A DNA stretch of 64,000 nucleotides from Parietaria judaica (GCA_954871525.1 OX940861.1:40747201-40811200), one strand, 5' to 3'. Positions 24,701-36,595 are shown, numbered from the stretch's first letter. Made by a program: numbers and translations. Notes: generated by a model from the sequence alone, not told the origin.

Positions 24701-27700
24701 GGATCGATCTCGAGAAGAATTTCGATCCATAGCATTGGAACGCACATCCATTCTCGAAATCCTGCAGATGCAATTTTGCTCTGTACACTGAAGTCCTTCC
24801 AAACACTATTGTCCTTCGCTTCGGCATTAACTGCAGAAAGAAGTCCAAATTCATCTTCATCATCGCTCAATTCATGAGACGTGTTTCTTCCCGTGTTTAA
24901 TGGCGGACAACAATTAAGTGATGCCCTTATCAAAGCAGAAGCATCAGACACCATAACGGCTTCTATGAGATCAAAGGCGGGTTGTCTTAGAGAATTGTGA
25001 AGAGATGAATCCTTCAAAGATAAAACAAGAGACGGTCCCCTGTCAAATACTAGTTCTTGTTAGTCTGCAAGTTTGTCTAACCCGTGAAAATAAATATAAA
25101 TCTATTTCATCAAATTTTGTTTGGATAAAAATATAGTTGATTTAGAGCAATAAAGTATCTTGAAATTGTAAATATAGTTTCATCTAGAAAAATGAGATTT
25201 TAATACGATACAAACACATATTCCGAGAAAAATCGGTAGAAATCACCAATGTTATGCATCCCATTGTCTATATTAGAAAGCAAAAAAATAATAAATGACC
25301 CGCCCCTTCCTTTGAGAGCAAAAAAGAACTCTCTCCTAAGGGTGCTAAGTAAGACAAGACAAAACAAAGCATAAACTTTTGAGGGCCACACTGATGGGTG
25401 CCGAAAGGATGTAAGGATATTTATTAAGATATATTCTAAATTTATTTCATTCCTCGTAAATCTAAAAAGTCCAACCGAAGATCAACTCAATTACAATTGT
25501 AAATCTTCTTCATATACATTGTGATTAGAATTATAATTACAATTTCTCAAGCTATATAATTATCACCTAAGCAATTCAAAAAACAAAAGCCATATGCTTC
25601 AAGTCATTTAACCTTCAAACCAAAGATAGTCAAACTAAACATTCTTTACCCATAAAATCAAGTAGATTAACTTACCACATGTGTGCACACTCATAAGGTG
25701 GGCTCGGTGGGTTCATTGAATAACCTCGAAGTACGATAAAAAAAGCTAGCTGAAATATAAAATAATCGTAGCATAAAAAAATTTAATAGTAACAATAAAA
25801 TGCTCACTTGCAGAGACAAAATGGTATTTAATATAGGTCTTACATCCAAATAGAGAAATACAAACCTGGCGAGCCTTTTGTCTTGTTAAAACGCTAAAGT
25901 TATTGCTCACGGGAACTTGATGGAGGAGAAAATAGAGAAAATGTCTACGTTGTTTTTCATGCTCCTCATTCTGTAAAGCTTCAAGAGACTGCCATAGTTG
26001 AAATTGAAGTCAGACAATCAACAGCACTTGGTGACACAAAGAACTATAAATCTATCAGATCATTAGAATTTGGAGCTTAAAATAAAATGAATCTTCACGA
26101 ACATGCCTGCAGAAGTGGCTGAAAAAGATCAAAAATGTCTTTGTGGCTTTTCTCATTTCGAGTATGAAAACACTGACCCAAAAGAGTATTGCGCATCACA
26201 CTTGGCGACAATGTAGACCTCAACCAAAGTTTACAGCCTTAGATGAAACCAAGTAAGAAAACAAATGTAAGAACAACACTAAATTTTTGAATGAATTTCT
26301 ATTAACAAAAGTTCATAAGAATGCTTACCCAGCATTTCAAAAAGTTGTCGCAAGCAAGTAATGGCATGAGCGAAATCCACAGAATCACCACTAACATGGT
26401 TGAGCACGATATCTAGAAAAATTGGATATCGCTCCAATATCCCTTCTTCGAAGGCTGGAGGTTCTAAGAATCCGAGCCTTAACAATAAATGAATAAATAA
26501 TCATTACTTGGAAAAGTACTGAAAAATTTCTTGCAACTAATAAAAATTTAACATTCACAAATTCCTACAATGATTTTAAGCCAAGCCATACGGAAACACG
26601 GTCCAACTCGGCTCTTGGTCTTTTAGTCTTTATCCCTGACGGCAAAAATTCAAGCTCCAAAAAGCCAATGAATTTCTTAAGCAAAGGTTGTAATGGTTCC
26701 AAGTCTGAAGCTCCCCTGCGGAGGAGAATAACAAATACAGTAAAGCACTATCTCGTTTTAATGTACTGCTGCGGAGTGAAGAAAAAAACGAAATATATAT
26801 AGTATATACATAAAATGTATAAAAAACACTTTAGCATAATTAAAATATCACGTATATATTGACCTTTAAACAAGCCACAACAAGAATATACGGTGTACTT
26901 CTACTAGAAAACAATACCTTAACTTTCCCATGGATCCCGCTAAGCGATAACCGACGGATCGTACTCTTCTTTTGAAGAAAAACAATGCATAAACGCCCTG
27001 ACAGCATAATGAACGCGTATTAATTGACAATGCGATAAAAATGAAATGCATAAATAGATTTCTAGACAAATGTACCAACAAGATACCGGGAATTGTTGTT
27101 GCCCGTCTAGAGCAAGTTCGTGTATGTTGTCAATGGCTTCAATGAATTTTTCAAATTCAATAAACAAAGATTGATCATCCAACAAATGAGGATACATCAA
27201 AACCTGCAAGAAAGAAACAGCTCAATCACATTACTAATAAAGCTTGGTTTTTTATAAGTATTCATTAAAAACCCGAGGCACGATCCACGAACCTCGTACA
27301 TGGCACTAACAACTTGCGCATTGCCCGACGCTGGATCATAATTTTCTTTCAACAGGTTAGCATTTATTTCCCTCAAGTGAATAGTGAGCCTCTCCTCATC
27401 GAGACATTGAAACACATCTAGAAGGGCGCTTATCGAACTCGACTCGTATTCCGAGCTATACATCTCTTGAGCTTGATGGTGCTGAGTTATACACTGAACA
27501 CACTCTCGCAATTCCTCGGAGATTCGCCGCCAAAGCCGTCTGAGAGGCGAATCGTCGTGCTCGTCTTTGAAGTAGTTGTAGAATGTCTCCAAGAGAGGCC
27601 CCATCAGCTCCCAGGAGCCACACCAAATGTGACTCTCTCTTGGCAAAGATATCAAGTAGTGAAATGCACTTGCAAACCTGAGATTGGACATTGCAAAGAG

Positions 27701-27891
27701 ATTCAATTGGAAATCAACATCGATGGAAACCAATTTCTTTGTAATCTCCTCCAATTTCGAAGCAGTGGATGAGAGTACCATTGTTCTTTGCTGTGGTGAG
27801 GCCGTGGCTGATCGGAGGGATCAACGTCGTCGTCTTCTTCGTCGTCCTCGATGGCTCTCCACTGCTCCAACAGCTCGCTTCTGGTCGCCAT
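15705..27891 (-). CDS. SEN1-like superfamily 1 RNA/DNA helicase (about 2,297 aa, 21 coding exons)
   Basis: Homologues of yeast Sen1/human senataxin unwind RNA:DNA hybrids and act in transcription termination in the nucleus. The N-terminal 900 residues are helical (LLETFYNYFKDE, GFLEPPAFEEG), the Sen1 N-terminal type. A Ser/Lys/acidic linker (exon 15) leads to the helicase: GPPGTGKT at about 1524, DEAAQ about 1823, GDPKQLP about 1850, YRMHPE about 1892, VDGFQGRE about 2018, RRMNVALTRAR about 2055, then a basic Ser/Lys-rich tail. Exons: 27891-27779, 27677-27293, 27203-27087, 26997-26918, 26715-26569, 26477-26329, 26237-26107, 25988-25866, 25749-25676, 25039-24455, 23966-23855, 23744-23607, 23459-23127, 23034-22767, 22663-21237, 20811-20412, 19865-18967, 18675-18610, 18311-18186, 17333-17092, 16683-15705. 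They total 6,894 nt, in frame. Intron 7 has a GC donor. The start MATRSELLEQW was preferred over an in-frame ATG 11 codons upstream. The Arabidopsis counterpart is probably At1g16800 (from memory). Confidence 0.93.
17902..18115. repeat. Imperfect 132-bp tandem duplication in a helicase intron
   Basis: GAAAGATTAGGCGCATTACT occurs at 17902 and 18034. Both copies are followed by a TTTCTAGTCATTCCAAACTGAAAG-like segment, and CTGCAAGCTATTCTCT also recurs. It lies between exons 19 and 20 and does not affect coding. Confidence 0.75.
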
Positions 27892-28182
27892 TGAAGAGCC
27901 GATTGGGTTGCCAAAGCCAAGCACTGGTCGAGGGTTTTACGCCATTGTTGAACAGAGAGTTCACAAAATTGAAGTGGTTCTTCTTCCGCGCGCTTTTGCT
28001 TTTCTTACCCTAATTTGTTTGTTGTTTATTTTTAGGGGCATTTCGGCATAAAGGCCCAAAGTTTGTCAAAGTTGGGACATGGTCTCAATCTTTTGTTTTT
28101 ACGGCAGAAGTATCTAATGTTAGTTATTAAGATTTTTCTTTTACCAATATATTTTTTTGCGGCAATGGGGGTGTGCAGTTAA

Positions 28183-28520
28183 TGGGTGCGTTTGGCATAG
28201 CTTATTTAGCCCTGTTTTTGTTTATAAAATAAACTTAACCGCTTTTCAGGTGTTTGGCAAAATTGTTTTTTCAAAAAACACAAAATCGATTTTGAATTTT
28301 TGTACATGAATTGTAAAAGCTAGGATTCGTAGCTTTTAGTTTTTTCTAAAAACAAAAATACGGTTTTAGTCTATTTTAGTCTTTTAGTTTTTGTTACCAG
28401 CAACAACTGTTTTATAAATAATTTACCAAACACCTGCCAGTTTTTTTCAAAAACAATTTGTTTTTTAAACTAAAACTAAAAACAATTTTTGTAAAAATTA
28501 AGTTGTGCCAAACGGGCCCA
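28183..28520. mobile_element. Miniature inverted-repeat element (338 bp)
   Basis: The termini are TGGGTGCGTTTGGCA and the complement of TGGGCCCGTTTGGCA, a 15-bp inverted repeat with two mismatches. The interior is AT-rich with A- and T-tract sequences mirrored around the centre (TTTTTAGTTTT-type). No clear target duplication is visible, so the superfamily is unresolved. It lies about 290 bp upstream of the helicase start codon. Confidence 0.65.
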
Positions 28521-28929
28521 ATATCCACCCACCAGTTGTCATTTTACCAAAACGTGTATGCGCATGTCTCGTAATAACCCTAAAACCGCATTAAAAACTC
28601 ATAATAATCCATATAACAAAAATAAATAAATAAAAATACAATTTTATAATAAAAATAATATATTGGCATCGCGCTTCGCGTGATGGCGGTCAAATAAAAC
28701 ATTAATTAATAAACATGATCAATCAAAATAAACATACTAGTGACACAAAACATAAATATAAATAAGGGTGGTTTAACAAAATCTGTCTTGAAATATTTTG
28801 TGATAAATTATATGTTATTAAAATTCCAGAAGCTAAACTTTGATATGTTACATATATAGTTCATAAATACTAACACAATAATTATTAAAGGGAGTTTAAG
28901 CTAAATAGTCAATTTGATAGTTTAAAATT

Positions 28930-29311
28930 GGGTTATTGATGACACAAATACCCAAAGTTTGGTTAAAAAATCTCTCGTAACGTGGGCAGTTAACTTATCC
29001 GTTAACTTTTACCTCGTGGACAAACGTCGGTTGTTGACATAACAATTTTTTGCCACGTGGACGAGCCCACATCAGTCTCGTTTACGACAAAACAACGAAT
29101 TAAACTCTAATTAATACAACTAATTAAACCCCTAATGATTACACTTAACAAAACAAATTAAAAAAACAACAAATAATAAATTGGGTATTTACGATAATGG
29201 AGTGGTCAACGCCTCAAATGCAACTTTGGGTATTTTTGCCGCCACTTTTAAACATTGAGTACACGAGAGGTTCTTTGACCAAATTTTGGGTATTTTTGTC
29301 TTCATTAACCC
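28930..29311. mobile_element. Foldback Mutator-like miniature element, copy 1 (382 bp)
   Basis: The termini GGGTTATTGATGACACAAAT and the complement of GGGTTAATGAAGACAAAAAT form a long inverted repeat running into CCCAAAGTTTGG. A perfect 9-bp direct repeat, TTTAAAATT, flanks it (28921-28929 and 29312-29320). The interior contains GTTAACTTATCCGTTAAC, CACGTGGAC and a GCCCACATCAG block, all shared with the copy at 63055-63497. It has no coding capacity. Confidence 0.83.
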
Positions 29312-29527
29312 TTTAAAATTGACAAAATGGTCAATATTTGGTTAGTATTTGTAAAAATAGTCATATTAACCATTATAACCATATTAACTATTGATAAAAT
29401 ACCCAGCGTTTAGCTATTTTGCAAATAAAGACCTTAAGTTTGCTAAAACGCAATGTAAACATATGAATGTGGCTATTCATTCTAATTTCTCATTATTAAA
29501 TGATACATGTGAAGGTTATGTTAGTGA

Positions 29528-30109
29528 GAGCAACCCCAACCATCACACCATTTTGGTGTGATTTTAACACCAAATATTTTTTCAAATCCAACTACAACAC
29601 CAAATTTCATATAAAAAAGAATATTCTTTATTATTATATTATTAAAGTAAAGATTCTTTTATTATTTAATGTTTTGATTAAAATTTGTTAGGCGCGCGTG
29701 TGTGTTTTATTTTAATTTTGTAATCCAAGTTTATTAAGTAATTAATGTTTTGATTAAAACTTTTTAGGAACGTCTTTAATCAATTTACATATTATATGTA
29801 AAATATTATAAATTTTTATGTTTTAAAAATAAAATACACAAATAATAATACATACACGTATTATATTTATAATACATACACATATTAACAACACATACTA
29901 TAACATATATTACTTATTACATAATACAAATACAAATACAAAAAAAATAATGAAATAATGCATTTGGCATGGTGAATAGTATCCCATCAAATTTTGTGGG
30001 TTACTATTCATAATTTGCATGTTGCAGTAAAATGGTACAACATTTGTCGTGTGATTGGGTGTAAATGAGACACCGTTATGTAGTTATGGCGTCCCGTTGG
30101 GGATGGCCT
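29528..30109. mobile_element. Probable miniature element with CCCCAAC termini (582 bp)
   Basis: The left end GAGCAACCCCAAC and the right end, complement of AGGCCATCCCCAAC, form a short imperfect inverted repeat. Inside both ends, ACACC-type motifs recur (CATCACACCATTTTGGTGTGA on the left, GAGACACCGTTATG on the right). This is a common plant miniature-element architecture. A clear duplication is missing, so the boundaries are approximate. Confidence 0.45.
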
Positions 30110-30406
30110 GACAAATTTCCTCTTACATGTGTATAAGTTTTTAATATTGTTTTATTTAGTTATTAAAGGATGTATTTGCTTGGAGAAAATACCAATTTTA
30201 AAAATAAAAACTTAAAACATAATATTTCTCTACAAAATTGTATGCATCACTTTGATCAATGTGTGTGAATGCTTAATTGTATCTCACTGCTTTATTTCTT
30301 TTTTTAATATATTCTTATGAACAGTCATAGTCATGATATCTATATATATATATGACCAACATGGTTATTTTCCATATATATTGATGCCGAAAAATGGATC
30401 AAACAT

Positions 30407-31686
30407 TGTAGCGGCCCAAATTAGATATTGGGTTGGGCTCATCGCCATTTGTTGACTATCCTAACCTAGAGGCCTGATTATTCAATGTCCTTGTGGAGTT
30501 GGGCGAGGATTCCTAGCGCCTCGGGTCGCAAGGGCCCTCATTTTAGTCCAGAACTGGGTCCTCTGTTACCTGTTACCACAGGGCCTGGAATGGACTAGGT
30601 CCGGGTTACAGGTTTGGTGACCACTAAGAACTGGTACCCCAGTAGGGAAGGTCGCGGATCGGCCTTTCGGCGAATCCTGGTAGATCGGACCCTCCGTTAA
30701 TCGTCGATCTGGGACCGGGTCCTTCGGTCTATTGCCACAGAGTCTTGATACCTCCACTAGGGTTATATAAGATTTGAGGATAGGTCGATGACCACTGAGA
30801 ACTAGAACCTCCATAGGGGAGGTCTCAGATCAGGCCAAGATTAGTAGACGATTGGGAGACTTGGGGAGTGATGGTATATGATGCCGCACCTCGTTACATG
30901 TAGCGAGGCTGCCTACGTACCCACTTGCAGTCAAGTAGGATCAAGTCATCACGTAGTTCAATGTGGGAGTTAGGGGGTGCGTACCTGGGCTTGCCTGGGC
31001 AAGTCGAGGGCCGATGGCCGAGACGAGAGTCGAACGACGTTCGGACCTTCCCCTGGGGAGTCGGTGATTCCTTCGGTGAGCCGGGGGGCCGATGGTGGAG
31101 GCGGGAAGCGGACGACACTCGGGCCCTCCTTTGCGGAGTCGGCGATTCCTCCAGTGAACTGGGGATTTCTCTGGCGCTTCCCTTCTAGCTAGCTCCTCCG
31201 GTCCGCCATTAGTCGGATACTTATAAGAAGAAAAGAAAACAATGATTTTATAGCTATAGAGAGTGTTAGAATGTGTTGTGATGAGTTGTCGTTTGATTGA
31301 AATGAAACTCCTATTTATAGGAGGGTCCGGGGGCCTATATGCAACTAAAAATAACTTTGGGGGGGCCCCAGACAATAAAATATTAATTTGTGGGGCTTCC
31401 GCGTCATAGCGGGCTGCTACAGCGCGCTTCACGCGCTCCCACGCGCAGGGGCGAGCGCGGTAGCACGCCCCGGGTGTGGGGGTGAGACCGCCCGGGACCC
31501 CCGTTTCGCGTGCCGATCGATCCGTTGGTTTAGATAAATATTAATTTTTTATTTTTTGGGCCTCTCGGTTTAAAACATGGGCCTCCGATGAGCGTTTTAG
31601 GGCCGAAGATTATTTATTTAATAAAGGAAAAATTAATTAAATAATTCCCTTTTATTAAATAATCTTTTTAAATATACCCCATAACA
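30407..31686 (-). mobile_element. GC-rich solo LTR, probably Ty3/Gypsy-type (1.28 kb)
   Basis: On the minus strand the block starts TGTTATGGGGT (31686) and ends GGCCGCTACA (30407), i.e. TG...CA. It has a TATA box CTATAAATAG (31320-31311) and, downstream, a U5-like region ending with ACGTAGGCAGCCTCG near 30915, a phrase typical of plant Gypsy LTRs. Two imperfect internal duplications are visible: GGAGTCGG-GATTCCT units near 31060 and 31140, and GACCACT-AGAACT units near 30620 and 30790. No matching 5-bp duplication is evident. The open frames across it are GC-rich artefacts. Confidence 0.6.
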
Positions 31687-31861
31687 ATATATATTATGGT
31701 AATATAAAAATTGAATGCAAATTGAAAGTACTGGTCCTGAAAAATCAATGTACTTGTTACCATAACGAGTAAAATTAGAGAATAACCTTATTTGGGTTTT
31801 CATTATTATTCATACCATTTTCTAATAGTGTTTTGTGTCTTGGCATGAGGGGTATTGGAGG

Positions 31862-32410
31862 TAGGGATGTAACCGGAGCAGATATCCGGGTTTTTTAACT
31901 ATCCGTATCCGGATCTAGTTTTTCGGATATCCGAAAATCACTATCCGTATCCGGATACCTATTTTCAAAATTCGTTTTTATTATCCGAATCCAGTTTTGA
32001 AATCCGGAACCGGATACTATCCGGATATTCGGATTTTCATCCAGATCCGATTAAAAAAAAAAGAAATAAAAAAAGATAACACTTATATTTCAACCACCAA
32101 AAAAACCGTACATATCTTGCCATTGTCTCTCAACTCTCAACCACCAAAAAACCGTACAAATCTAGTACATATTATAGTACATATAAAAATAAAAATGCAT
32201 GAGTAAACCCTAAAAAAATAAATTAAAAAATTAAAATAAATCGGGTTCAAAACTGGATACCGGATATCCGGATTTTAGAATAACAAATTCCGTATCCGAA
32301 TCCGGTTTGAAATCCGGATCCGGAATCCGAATTCTGATTCGGATTCGGATTTTAAAATCGGATACGAATGCATATGCGGATTTTCATCCGGATTCCGGGT
32401 TTTAGTTACA
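31862..32410. mobile_element. Non-autonomous hAT element, ATCCGGAT-rich (about 550 bp)
   Basis: The left end TAGGGATGTAAC matches the complement of GTTACAT at the right end, where the final CCCTA has been lost. The flanks are ATTGGAGG (31854-31861) and TTTGGAGG (32411-32418), seven of eight identical. The outer 170 bp on each side are packed with ATCCGGATA/TCCGGAT motifs on both strands, leaving an AT-rich centre. Confidence 0.65.
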
Positions 32411-32985
32411 TTTGGAGGGTATGTTTTTTTAATGGAATCCCAAATAAAGTTTTTTAGCAATTTTTTTCTACCAATAACAACTTTTGCTATAATATCCCTG
32501 AAACAATATATCATTATCAGTATTATTATTTAGGTTATAACCTCATTCCTCTTTCATTCTCTATCTTCTTTACATAATCACGAACTACAAATGCTTGTTA
32601 TTGAGAAATCGGATAGTTGTTAATTATAGTACGCGGTGAATGTAGCATAGTTTCAGGAACATTGGGTACTTGCGCGGCGATGGTTCGGCTCGGCGGACCT
32701 CTCTTGATTTTGATAAACTTTGGACCAAAAATATTAGTTAAAACTTTAAAAGTAAGAATTCCAAGTACGACTAGGTTTTCAAATAAGGTTAAGAACTTTT
32801 GTAATTATACATTATCATTGAGCCTAAAAAATTACAAAACTAAACCAATAAAAGAAACCGTAGAGTAAGTCATATGTATTATATTTTAATAAAACAACAA
32901 AATTCTAAAATGTTGAAACTGAGAACTTGACATGACAAATTACATGATTCCGATCTCAAACTGAACTCCAACAATAAAACACGAA
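32411..32985. other. Intergenic DNA downstream of the PPR gene
   Basis: The sequence is AT-rich and likely includes the 3' UTR of the minus-strand PPR gene near 32880-32985. I see nothing else that I can support. Confidence 0.5.
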
Positions 32986-35337
32986 TCATGGATCGTTGTT
33001 GTCCTCGTCGTGAACGACCGACGCCTTCCGCCACTTCTCTTTCTCAATCTCCTTCCCGAGAAAATCGAGAGTTGTGTCTGTGACGTGGTTCGGGACGCAC
33101 CCGGCATCGAGCATCGCCTTTAAGAATTTGTGGGCATCGTCGAGCCGACCGGCCTTAGCGTGAACTTCGATAAGAGTGTTGTAAGTCACAACGTCGGGCT
33201 CGATCCCACTGCCCCTCATTTGCTCGAAGAGCTTCTTGACCTCGCCAATCCGACCGCCCTTCCCCAGCGCATTGATCAGCGTGTTGTACATTACAACGTC
33301 GAGAAATCCGCCTTGCTCGATTAGCTTATCGAGTACAGAACTAGCCAGATCTGCTCTCCCCATAGCGCCGAGCCCTTGGATGATCAGGTTGTACGTTGCG
33401 ATGTCGTGCGGGGAAACACTCTCTCCCATGGCGTCAAGGACGTCCCAAGCTTCGTCGAAGTAACCCTTCTTCACGAATGAGGACATCACGGAGTTATACG
33501 TGTAGCTCACTGGGTTGACCCCGAGATTCGAGAAAATCTCGAAGAGCTTGCAAGCCAGTGTCAGCTTTCCCTTGGCGAGGAATATGGCCATGAAGGTGTT
33601 GACCATGTCGATGTCGAAAGAATCGGCTCCTTTCTGCTGAACTCGCCGACCTCTAGTGAGGGAAAACGGCCGACGAGATTGGTCCCTGGAAAGAATCCGG
33701 TCGGCTAATTTGTCCATATGCGGAGACGATGACCACTCATCGGTCTCGGTCTGTGAATCCATGATGTTGTCTTTTCCGAGCTCTGTTGGCCGTATTAAGT
33801 TTATGATTTCGCCAGACTCTCCTTTTGATGGGAACAACGGCGTGTAGTCCTTGCTCGTGCTCTGCGGAGCTTTCAATGAAGCTTCCATGGCATCTTTCCA
33901 TCTCAGCACTTTCGGCAACAGATTACTATCCCTAATGTGCTTCATGAGCCTATCCGTCCAATCCCACCGGCCTCGTCTATACAGCCCGATCAAAAGCGAG
34001 GTGATTGTGACGAGATCGACGACAAAGCCTCGGGCTTCCATTTCCTCGACAGTCTTGACAGACTCCTCGAGCAAGCCTTCCTTGCAAAGTTGCAGGACGA
34101 CGATGCTGTAAGTGACACCGTCAACGAACTGACCCTTCTTCCTCAAGTCACAAAACATGGAGTAACCAGCCTCGGGCCTTCCATTCCGGAACAACCCGTC
34201 AATCAGAATATTAAAAGTCCAAGACGAAGCTCTCACCCCGTCCTGAACCATTTTCTCAAACAGTTGGCACGCATCGCTGACCTTCCTCGCCTTGAGGAGC
34301 CCGTCGAGCAGTGAATTGAACACGACTGTGTTGGGGACAAACCCGTCGCTCTGCATTTCGACGAACACCTTCATAGCATCATTGATCCGGTAAGTTCTGC
34401 AGCACCCTTGGATCAAAATCCGGTACGTGAAATCGTCGGGCTCGTGGCCCGACACTCTCAGCTCGTCGTACACGGCTAACGCGTCTCCCACTTTCCCGGC
34501 GGAGCAAAGAACATGAATCAGACTATTGTAAGTGCACAAATCCGGATCAACCGATCTCTTCATCTTCTTGAAAAGCATCATCGAAGTACTCAGATCTCCC
34601 CAAGCCCCAAACGCGTGAATTCCAATGTTATAGCCCCAAATGTCCATGGAAAACCCTTCCTTTTCGCGAATTCTGTGAAAAACCCGCGCAAACTCGGCCC
34701 GCATGCCCGCCTTTTTCAACCCGACGAGCAATTCATTGCAGGCGATCGAGCCCGGCGTCTCGGAGCCATGCTCCAAGATCTTCGAGAATATCTCGAGTGC
34801 CAAACCCACCTGCTCTTTCTTCACCAGGGCGACGAGAACGGAGTCGTACATCTGCGCGCTCAAGCTAGCCCCGAGCTCCTCCATGGCGGCGAGAATCCGA
34901 AGTGCCGACACGAACTCCCCGGAGCGAGTGAAGGCGTCCAGGAGCGCTTTGAAGGTGGCCGAGTCGACGACGACGCCGTGGCGCTTCATCGAGCCCAAGA
35001 GGGCGAAGACCTCGTCGCCCAGAGCGTGGCCTGAGCGGCAAAGGGTTTGGAAGATCTGGGCATAGGAGTGAGCCGAAGGCTTGAGGGGCGAGTTGAGAGC
35101 GAACCATTGGAAGAAGTCGAGCTTCTTGGAGGGGTGAAGCGAGTCGGATCGGAGGATCCGGAGGAGGAGCGAGTCGGAGAGAGGGAGCGAGCGAGGGTCG
35201 GGAAGGAAGCGGGAGCCAGAATCGGAGAGGGTTTTGGTGAGCGAAGAGATCAAGAGGAGATCGGAGAGTTGATGATGGCTTCTATGGAGGTCGGTTCTGT
35301 GGGCTTGGGCGAGGAAAGCTCTTCCATAACCATGCAT
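32986..35337 (-). CDS. P-class pentatricopeptide repeat protein (783 aa, intronless)
   Basis: PPR proteins bind organellar RNA in a sequence-specific way and support its processing, stability or translation. Here roughly 15 tandem 35-residue repeats run from about residue 90 to the end, with typical phrases such as TYNSLIHVLCSAGKVGDALAVY, TFNILIDGLFRNGRPEAG and VVTYNTLIEVHAKAGRLDDA. There is no E, DYW or SMR domain, which places it in the P class. Repeats are interrupted by a Ser/Asp-rich spacer at about 490-570. The N-terminus (MHGYGRAFLAQAHRTDLHRS) is basic and low in acids, fitting a mitochondrial or plastid targeting peptide. The gene has no intron, as is usual for this family. It may be the orthologue of Arabidopsis At4g01570; that identity is from memory and uncertain. 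Confidence 0.93.
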   Translation of the reverse strand: MHGYGRAFLAQAHRTDLHRSHHQLSDLLLISSLTKTLSDSGSRFLPDPRSLPLSDSLLLRILRSDSLHPSKKLDFFQWFALNSPLKPSAHSYAQIFQTLCRSGHALGDEVFALLGSMKRHGVVVDSATFKALLDAFTRSGEFVSALRILAAMEELGASLSAQMYDSVLVALVKKEQVGLALEIFSKILEHGSETPGSIACNELLVGLKKAGMRAEFARVFHRIREKEGFSMDIWGYNIGIHAFGAWGDLSTSMMLFKKMKRSVDPDLCTYNSLIHVLCSAGKVGDALAVYDELRVSGHEPDDFTYRILIQGCCRTYRINDAMKVFVEMQSDGFVPNTVVFNSLLDGLLKARKVSDACQLFEKMVQDGVRASSWTFNILIDGLFRNGRPEAGYSMFCDLRKKGQFVDGVTYSIVVLQLCKEGLLEESVKTVEEMEARGFVVDLVTITSLLIGLYRRGRWDWTDRLMKHIRDSNLLPKVLRWKDAMEASLKAPQSTSKDYTPLFPSKGESGEIINLIRPTELGKDNIMDSQTETDEWSSSPHMDKLADRILSRDQSRRPFSLTRGRRVQQKGADSFDIDMVNTFMAIFLAKGKLTLACKLFEIFSNLGVNPVSYTYNSVMSSFVKKGYFDEAWDVLDAMGESVSPHDIATYNLIIQGLGAMGRADLASSVLDKLIEQGGFLDVVMYNTLINALGKGGRIGEVKKLFEQMRGSGIEPDVVTYNTLIEVHAKAGRLDDAHKFLKAMLDAGCVPNHVTDTTLDFLGKEIEKEKWRKASVVHDEDNNDP

Positions 35338-36540
35338 CAGTGTCTTCTTTGTCTTGGAGAACTCTCAAATTGTTATACAGAACGCTATTTATATTTTTAT
35401 TTTCTTTTTGCTCTTCTAAATTTTGAACTGCCACAAAATATTTAAATCTCAGTGTGGTTAATGCCCATTTTATGTCAATTCTTTTTAAAAACTATTCCTA
35501 GTGGTCCGAGTAGTTTTTAAAAATATTTGATATAAATGTACATTTTGTATCATTTCCATGCCTCCTCTACTATTTTGTATCATCTACATTTTGTATCCTC
35601 CCTCTATTTTTTTTTTAAATGTGGAAGAGTCCCGTTGAAACCTCTCCGAACCTCCCAAACGGATGCGACTCGGGAAAAAAAGAGTGCCCAAAACTATCAT
35701 CCAATTTTATTAAGCAAAATTTCTCTGATTGAGACGTACACGAACAAAACTCCAAGTGAACACTATTACAAGTCCAACTACATTAAGTGATGAGCGACAA
35801 AATTAGTGTGTCTAGAACTCGAATGAAACTAAACAAAGAAAAACACGTAGAAAGAGACAACATGTTTTTGAATAAAGAGGTTAAAGCCTAGTTTGTCAAA
35901 GCCCTGTTTGGACAATCCGAAGAGATTGCCAAATTATCTAGAATGACTTTGTTGTACCGTTCAATAATAATATCTTTCAAAAAGTTTAAAGTTCGCGAGA
36001 ATGAGCTTTAGATTAATAGAGAGGAGTTATGCTCCAGTAACCAGTTATCTAGGAGACAACAATTTATCGAGAAAAAAAAAGGAGACAACAATTTGACCTC
36101 GCCCCTAATTTTTTTTTCTTTCTAGAAGACAATTATTTATTTTTAACATTATGTACGAAAACAAAATATTTAATCTAAAAATTATTACACAAAAATTAAA
36201 AAAATAATAACATTTTAAAATACACTACCACATTTCATTAAATATTTAATATTTTTATTGATAAAAATAAATATTCATAATACCCCGCCACACTTGATTA
36301 AATATTTGATATTTTAATAGATAAAAATAAACATTAAAAATACAACTTCTAGTTCTACCACACACATTTAAATCATGAATATTGACTTACGTTTTTACTC
36401 TTATGTCACGAATCCAAATGTGAAGGGGCAAAATGCCAAAAAAATAAAATGAAAAGGGCCAAAGTGCAATAACGCCGATTACTCAAAACGTGAAAAGGCC
36501 GAAGTTTCTTCAATTCACTGAATTGAGAGCTGCTTCTCGT
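35338..36540. other. Intergenic region between the divergent PPR and CPSF73 genes
   Basis: It should hold both promoters because the genes point away from each other. The sequence is AT-rich. A T run followed by GTGGAAGAGTCCCG near 35605-35640 looks repeat-derived but could not be assigned. I see no clear TATA box for either gene. Confidence 0.45.
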
Positions 36541-36595
36541 TTCTAGTCAAGCACTCGTAACCCTAGGTCATCGTTCTCTTCGCTCTTCAATCCAG

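Noticed and set aside
28672..28692. CATCGCGCTTCGCGTGATG hairpin
   Set aside because: The stem is imperfect and no Helitron end follows at the right distance.
30566..31432. Several open frames on both strands in the GC-rich block
   Set aside because: They overlap each other, contain no domain, and coincide with the solo LTR; GC-rich DNA has few chance stops.
33130..35445. Plus-strand open frames opposite the PPR gene
   Set aside because: The minus strand has a single 783-codon PPR frame; the opposite frames are shadows caused by codon bias.
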